From Selenomonadaceae bacterium (GTDB lineage Bacteria > Bacillota > Negativicutes > Selenomonadales > Selenomonadaceae): a stretch of 17,769 bases of DNA. The stretch lies in contig JAEEGN010000034.1 in the NCBI GenBank assembly GCA_016280345.1, positions 1 through 17,769 of the forward strand, read 5' to 3'. The notes beneath the pieces are model-generated. The model ran no database searches and was not told the DNA's origin. It worked only from the letters and a program-made list of their open reading frames with translations. The position numbers were made by a program, and so were the translations under genes. Numbering within the stretch: the stretch's first letter is position 1; each line of letters begins with the position of its first letter. Of this stretch, positions 1-6,565 are shown in pieces.

Positions 1-78
1 AAGTTATGAAAATAAAGAGGAATCTTGGAGTTTGTAGCGAACTGTTGCAGTGTAAAAATTTTAAAGGAGGCTATACTC

Positions 79-366
79 GTGAACAAAACGGAATTGGTTG
101 CCAAGGTTGCCGAGAAGTCTGGTCTGACAAAGAAAGATGCCGAGAAGGCCGTTAACGCCCTGTTCGAGAGCGTTAAAGAGGCTCTGGTCAAGAAGGACAA
201 GGTTCAAATGATCGGCTTCGGTACTTTCGAGGTTAAGGCACGCGCTGCTCGCAAGGGCCGTAATCCGCAGACGGGTGCCGAGATCAAGATCCCTGCTTCC
301 AAGAATCCGGTCTTCAAGGCAGGCAAGGGCTTGAAGGATGCCGTCAACAAGAAGAAGAGCAAATAA
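79..366 (+). CDS. hup: HU family DNA-binding protein
   Basis: Histone-like nucleoid protein of 95 residues, close to the usual 90 of the HU family, which binds and bends DNA as a dimer. The sequence shows the N-terminal helical dimerisation half (KTELVAKVAEKSGLTKKDAE), then the GFGTFEV strand, the RNPQTG motif of the DNA-clasping beta arm, and a final helix followed by a lysine-rich tail (NKKKSK). The GTG start at 79 is chosen because AAAGGAGG lies 8 nt upstream (63-70). An in-frame upstream start at 25 would add 18 residues that do not belong to the family and would pass through the ribosome binding site. The gene has its own terminator and is first in the hup-divIC-tilS-ftsH locus of Bacillota. 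No convincing promoter is visible in the 60 bases before it. The family call is secure. Confidence 0.96.
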   Translation: MNKTELVAKVAEKSGLTKKDAEKAVNALFESVKEALVKKDKVQMIGFGTFEVKARAARKGRNPQTGAEIKIPASKNPVFKAGKGLKDAVNKKKSK

Positions 367-371
367 TCCGG

Positions 372-443
372 CCGCCCCCTGGGGCAGGCGGTCTCCGTCA
401 GGAGACGACGGGAGGATGCCGCGCGGCGGCATCCTCTTTTTCT
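372..443 (+). terminator. Rho-independent terminator of hup, preceded by two further hairpins
   Basis: The terminator stem is GAGGATGCCG (412-421) paired with CGGCATCCTC (427-436) around a 5-nt loop, followed by a T-rich run from 437. Two more stem-loops precede it: 372-391 (CCGCC with GGCGG) and 391-406 (GTCTCC, GTCA loop, GGAGAC). The whole hup 3' untranslated region is therefore a chain of hairpins. The last is a textbook intrinsic terminator; the first two may stabilise the mRNA, which is inference. Confidence 0.88.
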
Positions 444-504
444 TTTCGCGATCAAGCCAGGCGGGGAACTTTTTTCCTCGTTTGGCGGCGGAGGAGGCAT
501 CTCA

Positions 505-1272
505 ATGAAAGATAGAATCATCCTGATCTCGGGTGGGACGTCCGGGATTGGTCTGGCGGCAGCCCGGCTTTTCCTTTCCAGGGGAATGAAGGTGGCGCTG
601 GCCGGGCGCAGCGAGGCAAAGGGCCGGGCGGCCATCAGTGCGCTCGATACCCGGCACGCCGGTGAGATGTTTCGGGAAAAAGCGAAATACATCATGGCTG
701 ATGTGAGCCAGCCCGAAGGTTGCGAGCGTCTGGTCAAGGATACCATCGCCAGATTCGGCCGGATTGATGTGCTGGTCAACTCAGCGGGCGTCTACTTTGA
801 ACAGCCGGCGGAGGACCTCACCGAGGAGGATTATACCCGTGTGATGGACGTCAATCTCAAGGGAATCATGTTTCTGACAAAATACGCTTTGCCGTATCTG
901 AAGGAAGCCAAGGGGAATATCGTCAACGTATCCTCCGACGCCGGCCTTCGGGGAAATTACCTTTGCAGCCTTTACTGTGCCTCGAAAGGAGCGGTCACGC
1001 TCTATACCAAGTCGCTGGCCATTGAGCTCGCGCCTCACGGGGTACGGGTGAACTGTGTCTGTCCCGGCGATATCCTGACACCGATGACAGAGTCTCAGCT
1101 CCAGGCGGCCATTTCCCGGGAAGAAGCCCTGCAGGCGATGGCGTCAGTCTATCCCCTGCAACGTATTGGCACTGCTGAGGAAGCCGCAGCTGTTATCGCG
1201 TTTTTGGCTTCTTCCGCCGCGTCCTTTGTCACTGGTGCCGCCTGGAGCGTTGATGGCGGTCTTACCGCATGA
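505..1272 (+). CDS. SDR family oxidoreductase (FabG-like)
   Basis: Classical short-chain dehydrogenase/reductase of 255 residues, a normal length. The Rossmann glycine motif GGTSGIG lies at residues 10-16. NSAG at 92-95 stands in for the usual NNAG. The catalytic set is N117, S144, Y157 and K161 (YxxxK). The C-terminus VTGAAWSVDGG is typical of FabG- and glucose-dehydrogenase-like members. Such enzymes use NAD(P)(H) to interconvert a carbonyl and an alcohol. R35 in the ALAGRS turn after the second strand would suit NADP(H), which is inference. The substrate cannot be read from sequence. The ATG at 505 follows GGAGGAGG by a few bases. The gene stands between the hup terminator and the next promoter, so it is probably monocistronic. 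It is not part of the usual hup-divIC locus in relatives and may be an insertion. Confidence 0.92.
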   Translation: MKDRIILISGGTSGIGLAAARLFLSRGMKVALAGRSEAKGRAAISALDTRHAGEMFREKAKYIMADVSQPEGCERLVKDTIARFGRIDVLVNSAGVYFEQPAEDLTEEDYTRVMDVNLKGIMFLTKYALPYLKEAKGNIVNVSSDAGLRGNYLCSLYCASKGAVTLYTKSLAIELAPHGVRVNCVCPGDILTPMTESQLQAAISREEALQAMASVYPLQRIGTAEEAAAVIAFLASSAASFVTGAAWSVDGGLTA

Positions 1273-1297
1273 TGCCGGGGGATAGGGCGCTGACGTC

Positions 1298-1329
1298 GGA
1301 AAAAGGGATGGTTTCCCCGCACTTTTTCC
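1298..1329 (+). terminator. Possible weak terminator after the SDR gene
   Basis: A perfect 8-bp inverted repeat, GGAAAAAG (1298-1305) and CTTTTTCC (1322-1329), encloses a small GGGA/TCCC hairpin (1305-1308 with 1314-1317) that precedes the T5 run at 1323-1327. The inner stem is short, so termination would be weak. The placement 26 nt after the SDR stop and just before the next promoter is what supports the call. Confidence 0.4.
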
Positions 1330-1349
1330 TTTCCTGTCCGCCGCCTGCA

Positions 1350-1358
1350 TGGTATAAT
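1350..1358 (+). promoter_or_regulatory. Extended -10 promoter for the glycosyltransferase gene
   Basis: TGGTATAAT at 1350-1358 is a perfect -10 hexamer with the TGn extension. The -35 position (about 1330-1335) is poor, as expected of extended -10 promoters. Predicted start is near 1365, leaving a leader of about 95 nt before the TTG codon. Confidence 0.65.
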
Positions 1359-1369
1359 ATGACTATTGA

Positions 1370-1423
1370 ACAGTCGTGGGAAGGATGATGGGAGTTCCTG
1401 CGATTGCGTTCCTGAGCGACTGT
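1370..1423 (+). promoter_or_regulatory. Structured 5' leader of the glycosyltransferase mRNA
   Basis: ACAGTCG (1370-1376) and CGACTGT (1417-1423) are perfect inverted repeats enclosing 40 nt, starting only about 5 nt after the predicted transcription start. Inside, GGAA (1379-1382) can pair with either TTCC copy (1395-1398 or 1409-1412), so two alternative inner hairpins are possible. It matches no riboswitch or T-box consensus I can recognise. It could be a regulatory leader, a 5' stabilising hairpin, or chance. Confidence 0.35.
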
Positions 1424-1460
1424 AGATGATTTCGCGGGAATCGGATTTGGGGGAGAGACT

Positions 1461-2615
1461 TTGAAGGAGAAGGTTTTCCTCATCATCGCGGCTTCCATCG
1501 GCTCAGGCCACATGAAAGCGGCGGAAGCGGTGGCGGACGAGTTGAAATTGGAGTGCCATGAAGCCCGCGTTCATGTCGTTGATTTTTCTGAATGGCGAAT
1601 ATCCGCGATGACGGCTCTGATGAAATGGGGATATCTGGGTATCCTCCGCTTCGTCCCGAATCTGTACGATCTCATGTACCGTTTTACCGGCGGCAAGGCC
1701 GGCGGCCTTTCTGTGCAAAGCTTGATTTCGGCGGTCATTTCCTGGGATTTTTCTGCGTTGCTTCGGAAATACCGGCCTGATATGGTAATTTGTACCCATC
1801 CGTTTCCTGCCGGTGCCGCTTCGTGGAGAAAGCAGCGCCACCCGGAGGAGTTCCTGTTCGCTACGGTTATCACGGATTATTCCGTGCATCAGATGTGGAT
1901 CTATCCGAATCCCGATCTTTATTTCGTTGCCCGGGAGTCCATGAAAACCGATCTCATTGCGGCTGGTCTCGCGCCGGAGCGCGTTATGGTAACGGGAATA
2001 CCGGTTACGGCCCGTTTCCGTCGCCGAGAGGACCGGGGGGCAATCCTGGGGAGCCTGGGCTTGTCCGCGGATATGCCGGTTATCCTTCTAATGGGCGGCG
2101 GATTGGGGTTGGGCGGGGTCGAGTTCGCTCTGGACGAATTGGATAAACTGGAGCGTCCGTTACAGTGCCTGGTGGTAGCGGGACGAAATGAGGCGCTCAA
2201 GGCACGGGTGGAAAAGCTGGCCACGTCGTTCCATCATCCGTTGGTGGCAATCGGGTATTCTTCGCGAGTCTCTGAATTTATGGCAGCGGCTTCTTTCCTC
2301 ATTTCGAAGCCGGGTGCTTTGACCATCAGCGAGGCCCTTTCCCTTGAACTGCCGATGATCCTTCACGATCCGATTCCCGGGCCGGAAACGCAGAACGCCG
2401 TCTATATGGCGCGCAAGGGGGCGGCGATCTGGGTGAACGACGAGAAAAAACTCCTGCCTGCGGTGGTGCGGCTGCTCTCGGAACCGGAAACGCTGGCGGC
2501 GATGCAGAAACGGTCCCATGAGATGAAGCGGCCTTACGCGGCTCGGGATATTGCCCGGGAACTCCTTAACGCGCTGGAGAATCATCGGGACCGGCAAAAA
2601 ATTCAGCGGCGTTGA
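1461..2615 (+). CDS. MGDG synthase/UgtP-like glycosyltransferase
   Basis: A 384-residue GT-B glycosyltransferase of the family that includes plant monogalactosyldiacylglycerol synthase, Bacillus UgtP and, more distantly, MurG. The N-terminal signature IIAASIGSGHMKAAEAV (residues 8-24) is the lipid-acceptor-side loop of this family. The C-terminal half carries the glycine-rich LLMGGGLGLGG stretch and the donor-binding segment SKPGALTISEA followed by ELPMILHDPIPGPE. Members add sugar from UDP-sugars to diacylglycerol at the inner face of the cytoplasmic membrane; the sugar and the number of additions are not readable here. The start is TTG at 1461, with GGGGGAG 5 nt upstream. The next ATG (residue 18) would cut away the GSGH motif. 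The gene has its own promoter and leader, and the repeat-protein gene follows after about 130 nt. Confidence 0.88.
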   Translation: MKEKVFLIIAASIGSGHMKAAEAVADELKLECHEARVHVVDFSEWRISAMTALMKWGYLGILRFVPNLYDLMYRFTGGKAGGLSVQSLISAVISWDFSALLRKYRPDMVICTHPFPAGAASWRKQRHPEEFLFATVITDYSVHQMWIYPNPDLYFVARESMKTDLIAAGLAPERVMVTGIPVTARFRRREDRGAILGSLGLSADMPVILLMGGGLGLGGVEFALDELDKLERPLQCLVVAGRNEALKARVEKLATSFHHPLVAIGYSSRVSEFMAAASFLISKPGALTISEALSLELPMILHDPIPGPETQNAVYMARKGAAIWVNDEKKLLPAVVRLLSEPETLAAMQKRSHEMKRPYAARDIARELLNALENHRDRQKIQRR

Positions 2616-2749
2616 AGGTTTTTGCCGTAAAAGAGCGAATATTACATATGTGGATATTTGGGAAAAGAATGTAAGGGCGTGCGTGGCACGTGAGCCGCGG
2701 CCCGGAACGGGACGGCGGCCAATATTCGCAGGAAGGTATCCGTGATACT

Positions 2750-3532
2750 ATGACTTTGAGAAAGCTGCACGCGAAAGAAGACGGGATCCGTATTTGCCCG
2801 GTATGCGGTAATCCGCTGCGCTTCGTTGACGGAGGTGCGGTCGCTATCATCGGCGGACAGCTGGATATGGAGAACTACAAGCCGCGATATGAATGCGACG
2901 ATTGCGGCGTATTCTATCGAGAGGTTCTGACTTCTGGGTATTATGACGTATTCCCACTGGATAAAAAGGGAAACAACGTTCCTAAGCCATCGGAACCGGT
3001 TACCGCGCCGGTAGTGAAGCCTCGGCCGGCTCCGTCCTCACCAGTGCCATTGATGCCGGATTCCAACGGTATCCGGCGCTGTCCGAAGTGCCATCGGCCC
3101 TTCCGTTTCATCGATGGCGGTGCGGTCCGTGTAGTGAATGGCAAGGTGGATATGGAGAACACCAAGCCGAAATTTGAGTGCGATGCTTGCGGTGTTTATT
3201 ATCGTGAGGTCTTGACCTCGGGGTATTATCTGCCGTATCCTCAGGAGGAAGAGGATCGGTTGGGCGCTTCACCGTCTCCTTTGCCGCCGAAGCCGCGGAA
3301 TGTCGTCGCGGTCGGTGATCTGAAGCCGATGCAGTTGAAGGCAGACGCCGATGGGAAATGTCCTTGCCCACGCTGCGGTGAGATGATGGATTATGTCGAG
3401 GGCGGTGCCGTGAAACTGGTGGATGGGCGGCCGAATATGGACGATGTCTGGGCGCATTTTGTATGCCCGAACTGCGATTCCGTATATCGTCGGATTGTGA
3501 ATACAGATTATTATCAGTGGTCAGAAAAATGA
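2750..3532 (+). CDS. Unrecognised protein with three zinc-ribbon-like repeats
   Basis: I do not recognise this 260-residue protein as a named family. It consists of three copies of one module. Each copy has CPxC, then GGAV, then a (D/N)M(E/D) element, then a second CxxC, then YR and a YY-containing end. The cysteine pairs are at 16/19 and 49/52, 111/114 and 144/147, and 206/209 and 239/242. Spacing within each copy is CxxC-x29-CxxC, and successive copies start exactly 95 residues apart. Four cysteines per module imply one tetrahedral zinc site each. Linkers are proline-rich and unalike in sequence. The third copy is the most diverged. There is no signal peptide or membrane segment, so it is probably cytosolic. 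The ATG at 2750 is preferred (GGAAGG about 13 nt upstream); a GTG at 2690 would add 20 unrelated-looking residues. It lies between the glycosyltransferase and divIC genes. Nucleic-acid or protein binding is possible but unproven. Confidence 0.85.
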   Translation: MTLRKLHAKEDGIRICPVCGNPLRFVDGGAVAIIGGQLDMENYKPRYECDDCGVFYREVLTSGYYDVFPLDKKGNNVPKPSEPVTAPVVKPRPAPSSPVPLMPDSNGIRRCPKCHRPFRFIDGGAVRVVNGKVDMENTKPKFECDACGVYYREVLTSGYYLPYPQEEEDRLGASPSPLPPKPRNVVAVGDLKPMQLKADADGKCPCPRCGEMMDYVEGGAVKLVDGRPNMDDVWAHFVCPNCDSVYRRIVNTDYYQWSEK

Positions 3533-3617
3533 TGCGGTGGAAAGAAAGCGTTTCTACTGTCAGTTCGACGTTCGGGCGAGATCAGACGGATGCCGGTAAA
3601 ATGGAGGGAGTGATAGG

Positions 3618-3902
3618 GTGAGAGAAAAAGAAAAGAGCCGCTGCAGTTGGTTTGTCGTCGTGATGGTTCTGATTGCAGTATGGTTTTCCTATAATTTCAT
3701 GCAGCAGCAATCTAATCTGAACGCGGTTAATCAGGATTACGCAGTAGCGAAAGCCCGCCTGGCGAAGGCACAGGAGCGGAACGCTGCTCTGCGGGTGGAG
3801 CGGGACAGCCTTAGCGATGCGGCTTATATCGAGAAGGTAGCACGGGAGGATTTGGGCATGACCCGTCAGGGGGAAATGCCATATATTTCCGCACGCCGGT
3901 AG
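3618..3902 (+). CDS. divIC: FtsB/DivIC family septum formation initiator
   Basis: A small bitopic division protein of 94 residues. A short basic cytoplasmic head (REKEKSR) is followed by one membrane segment (about residues 10-27), a heptad-like coiled coil (about 30-65) and the conserved C-terminal motif IEKVAREDLGM typical of DivIC/FtsB. In the family, this protein pairs with FtsL and DivIB/FtsQ in the divisome and regulates septal wall synthesis. The GTG start at 3618 has GGAGGGAG 7 nt upstream (3603-3610). Position directly before the S1-domain gene matches divIC-yabR order in Bacillota, which is why I prefer divIC to ftsB as the name. The S1 promoter begins 11 nt after its stop. Confidence 0.9.
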   Translation: MREKEKSRCSWFVVVMVLIAVWFSYNFMQQQSNLNAVNQDYAVAKARLAKAQERNAALRVERDSLSDAAYIEKVAREDLGMTRQGEMPYISARR

Positions 3903-3912
3903 GCGGTTTTTC

Positions 3913-3942
3913 TTGACACTACCCTGGATTCAAGGGTATAAT
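3913..3942 (+). promoter_or_regulatory. Near-consensus sigma-A promoter of the S1-domain gene
   Basis: TTGACA (3913-3918) and TATAAT (3937-3942) are both perfect hexamers, separated by 18 nt. Predicted start is about 3949, giving a leader of roughly 34 nt that contains the ribosome binding site. This is the strongest promoter visible in the window. Confidence 0.92.
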
Positions 3943-3982
3943 ATTAAAGTAATCATTTGAGCTTTAAGGAGGAAAGAGCATT

Positions 3983-4429
3983 TTGTCGATTGAAGCTGGC
4001 GCTGTGGTGGAAGGTGTTGTTACCGGCATCACGAAATTTGGCGCTTTCGTTGAGCTTCCCGGGGGCAAGGTTGGTCTTGTGCATATTTCCGAGGTGGCCG
4101 ACGTCTATGTGAACGATGTCAAGGATTTCCTCAAGGAAGGCCAGAAGACGAAGGTCAAGGTGCTGACTGTGGATGAGCGGGGCAAGATAGGTCTTTCCAT
4201 CAAGCGCCTGCAACCGAAGCAGCCGGAAGCAGCGCCGCGTGTTGGCGCGCCACATCGGTCGGCCGTAGGTGATTTTCGTCGTTCACCGGGACGGTTCAAC
4301 AACAGTGGCTCTTTTTCCTTCGAAGATAAACTTTCGAAATTCCTGAAGGACAGTGATGAGCGGCTGACCGACCTCAGAAGAAAAACGGACTCAAAGCGCG
4401 GGGGCCGCGGGGCTCGACGTTCGAGTTGA
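3983..4429 (+). CDS. yabR: S1 domain-containing RNA-binding protein (YabR-like)
   Basis: A 148-residue protein with one S1/OB-fold domain at about residues 4-75. GAVVEGVVTGITKFGAFVEL, GLVHISEVAD and GKIGLSIKRL are the strands and loops that mark S1 domains in ribosomal protein S1 and PNPase. The remainder is basic and rich in Arg, Ser and Gly (ending KRGGRGARRSS), probably a disordered RNA-binding tail. The TTG start at 3983 has AAGGAGG (3966-3972) at 10 nt. Its own strong promoter and its terminator make it a one-gene unit, suggesting high expression. The divIC neighbour supports a YabR-type assignment. In the family this protein is linked to translation or RNA binding, with no settled biochemical role. 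Confidence 0.9.
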   Translation: MSIEAGAVVEGVVTGITKFGAFVELPGGKVGLVHISEVADVYVNDVKDFLKEGQKTKVKVLTVDERGKIGLSIKRLQPKQPEAAPRVGAPHRSAVGDFRRSPGRFNNSGSFSFEDKLSKFLKDSDERLTDLRRKTDSKRGGRGARRSS

Positions 4430-4439
4430 TCTAGCCGAC

Positions 4440-4468
4440 AAAAGCACTCTGCAAAGGGTGCTTTTTTC
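4440..4468 (+). terminator. Rho-independent terminator after the S1-domain gene
   Basis: AAAAGCACTCT (4440-4450) pairs with AGGGTGCTTTT (4455-4465), with one G-T pair, around a GCAA tetraloop. The T-run continues to 4467. It lies 10 nt after the stop codon. Confidence 0.9.
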
Positions 4469-4508
4469 TGATTACTGCGGCGAGGAAATATCTCTTTAGG
4501 AGCAGGAA

Positions 4509-5963
4509 ATGGAAGATCTTTTAAGGAAGACGGAAAAATTTATTGACCGATATGAATTGCTGGCGCCAGGCGGTCGGGTGCTGGTGGCTTGTTCCGGAGG
4601 ACCGGATTCCCTGGCGCTCCTGTCTATCCTCCTGGAAATTCGGGAGAAGCGGGAATTGACGGTCTTTGCGGCGCACCTCAATCATGGAATCCGAGGCGAG
4701 TCGGCACGGGAGGACGCGCAGTTCGTCGAGGAATTCTGTACGGTGAGGAATGTTCCGTTTTTTCTCGGGGAAGAGGACGTGCCGGCTTACGCGGAGAAGG
4801 AAGGGCTGTCGCTGGAAACGGCAGCTCGGAAGCGGCGGTATAGCTTCCTCCGCCGGACAGCACGCCAGATTGGGCCGGGGACCGTGATCGCCACGGCACA
4901 TCAGGCAGACGACCAAGCGGAAACAGTACTGATGCGGGTAATCCGGGGTACTGGTATTGAAGGGCTGGCGGCCATGCGCCCAAAGGCCGGTGATGTTATT
5001 CGGCCGCTTTTGGGAGCGTCCCGTTCGGAAATCGAGGCCTATTGCGCGGAAAAAGGTTTATTTCCGCGGCGGGACGATACGAACGAGGTGCCTGACGCAA
5101 CGCGCAATAAGTTGCGGTTACAAGTCTTACCGTTACTCCGGCAGGAGATTAATCCATCGGTTACGGAGGCCCTTTGCCGGCTGGCCACGATTGCAGCTGA
5201 GACAGGAGATTTCCTTCGGGGCAAGGCCGGCGCTGCTTGGGGGGATACAATCCATTTCGCATCGGATGCCTGGGAGATAGACCGGCGGTTGTTTGTGAAA
5301 CGACCGGCAGCAGTGCGTCAGACGATGCTGCGAATGCTGGCGGAGCGTCTCCACATCCAGACGATTTGTGGGGAGGTTCATTACGATGCCCTTCATTCCT
5401 TTATCCTGGAGGGGCGTACCGGTGCCAGCCTGACGCTTCCTGACGGAGTGACGGCTGAGTCGGGCTACGAGAAGGTCAGATTGCTCCGGGAGAAGCCAGT
5501 TCCAGCGTTGGAATGGCCGGCAACAGAAATTGTGGTGCCGGGGGAGACGCGCATTGACGAACTGGGCCTCTCCATCATTGCGACGTTGCCGAATTCGTGT
5601 CCGGCGGAGCTTGGTCCCACCGCTGTCGCGGTCGATGCCGCAGCGTTGACGGGAAAATGGCTGGTGCGACCTCGTCGACCCGGCGATATCATCGAGGTGG
5701 AAAGCGGTACCCAGAAGGTCAAGAAGCTCTTGATTGACCGCAAAGTGCCTCGCCAGGAGCGGAGTGCGATTCCTGTTTTTACCGCGGATGACCGTATTTT
5801 CTGGGTCGGCGGTATCCGTCAGGCGGCTTTTGGCCGGGTCACAGAGAACACCGAGCGCGTCGTCTGCTTGATGATGTGCTGGGATACTGTACTGGCAACG
5901 GAAGTTCCGGCAGAGGACATAGTGGCTGAAAGGGAAAGCAGAGAAGAGGAGAAGCAGGCATGA
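4509..5963 (+). CDS. tilS: tRNA(Ile)-lysidine synthetase TilS
   Basis: Modifies C34 of the CAU-anticodon tRNA-Ile to lysidine using ATP and lysine, so that the tRNA reads AUA and is charged with isoleucine. The PP-loop SGGPDS is at residues 29-34, AAHLNHGIRG at about 54-63, and the second motif HQADDQAET at 131-139. A substrate-binding middle domain follows, then the C-terminal TilS domain at about 383-455 (WLVRPRRPGD, then KKLLIDRKVP and FWVGGIRQ). The 484 residues fit the long TilS form. A glutamate-rich tail of about 30 residues follows the last domain. The ATG at 4509 has AGGAG 6 nt upstream. Its TGA overlaps the hpt start in ATGA, indicating translational coupling. The tilS-hpt-ftsH order is conserved in Bacillota. 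Confidence 0.96.
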   Translation: MEDLLRKTEKFIDRYELLAPGGRVLVACSGGPDSLALLSILLEIREKRELTVFAAHLNHGIRGESAREDAQFVEEFCTVRNVPFFLGEEDVPAYAEKEGLSLETAARKRRYSFLRRTARQIGPGTVIATAHQADDQAETVLMRVIRGTGIEGLAAMRPKAGDVIRPLLGASRSEIEAYCAEKGLFPRRDDTNEVPDATRNKLRLQVLPLLRQEINPSVTEALCRLATIAAETGDFLRGKAGAAWGDTIHFASDAWEIDRRLFVKRPAAVRQTMLRMLAERLHIQTICGEVHYDALHSFILEGRTGASLTLPDGVTAESGYEKVRLLREKPVPALEWPATEIVVPGETRIDELGLSIIATLPNSCPAELGPTAVAVDAAALTGKWLVRPRRPGDIIEVESGTQKVKKLLIDRKVPRQERSAIPVFTADDRIFWVGGIRQAAFGRVTENTERVVCLMMCWDTVLATEVPAEDIVAERESREEEKQA

Positions 5964-6499
5964 TGATGGAGGATTTCGAGAAGGTGCTTTTCACCCCGGA
6001 GCAGATCGCGGAAAAGGTGCGCGCGATGGGGGAGCAGATTGCCTCGGATTATGAAGGCAGGGAAATCCTCATGGTGGGGATATTAAAGGGCGCGTCGGTT
6101 TTCATGACGGACCTGGCCCGGAGCATCCACTTACCGGTGGCGTTCGATTTCATGATTGTGTCCAGTTACGGCGCCGGCACGGACAGTAGCGGGCAGGTAA
6201 CAATCAGAAAAGATATGGATACCGATATTCGAGGGCGCCATGTCATCATCTGCGAGGATATCATTGATTCCGGGATTACCATGAAGCGCCTTCTGGAGAT
6301 TCTGCGGGAGCGCCAGCCAGCCAGCCTCGCGCTTTGTGCTTTGCTCTCCAAGCCTTCACGACGTGTGGCGGAGGTCGCGATTGATTACTGTGGCTGGGAA
6401 GTGCCCGATGAATTCATCGTGGGCTACGGCCTTGATTATGCCGAACGGTACCGCAATATTCCTGCTATCGGCGTTTTGAAGCGGTCTGTTTATTCTTGA
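5960..6499 (+). CDS. hpt: Hypoxanthine phosphoribosyltransferase
   Basis: Purine salvage enzyme that joins hypoxanthine (and usually guanine) to PRPP to make IMP or GMP. It has 179 residues, the normal size for bacterial Hpt. The PRPP-binding motif VIICEDIIDSG is at about residues 95-105, the LKGA loop at 42-45, the SSYG flexible loop at 68-71, and the base-binding end DEFIVGYGLDY at about 150-160. The start has three ATG codons in a row (5960, 5963, 5966). The first overlaps the tilS stop, and AGAGGAG (5945-5951) is 8 nt before it, so any of the three is possible. In relatives Hpt and TilS are neighbours and can act together on ftsH expression; that cannot be judged here. Confidence 0.96.
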   Translation: MMMEDFEKVLFTPEQIAEKVRAMGEQIASDYEGREILMVGILKGASVFMTDLARSIHLPVAFDFMIVSSYGAGTDSSGQVTIRKDMDTDIRGRHVIICEDIIDSGITMKRLLEILRERQPASLALCALLSKPSRRVAEVAIDYCGWEVPDEFIVGYGLDYAERYRNIPAIGVLKRSVYS

Positions 6500-6565
6500 A
6501 CGGCCGGTTCCTGTCGCTTTGATGTTTGGTCCGTTTAGGTATATTCACGGGGAGGGAAGACTTGC

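Noticed and set aside
25..60. Promoter-like elements before hup (TTTGTA, TAAAAA).
   Set aside because: Both hexamers match poorly, and the window starts too close upstream to judge.
2690..2749. GTG at 2690 as start of the triple zinc-ribbon protein.
   Set aside because: The extra 20 residues do not resemble the repeats, and the ATG at 2750 begins just before module 1. It remains possible, since the ribosome binding site of 2750 is rather far (13 nt).
3597..3602. TAAAAT as a -10 element for divIC.
   Set aside because: No -35 at a usable distance, and it overlaps the ribosome binding site region.
6519..6545. Promoter-like TTGATG and TATATT before ftsH.
   Set aside because: The spacer is 15 nt and only the -10 is reasonable; ftsH may be co-transcribed with tilS-hpt. 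Too weak to annotate.
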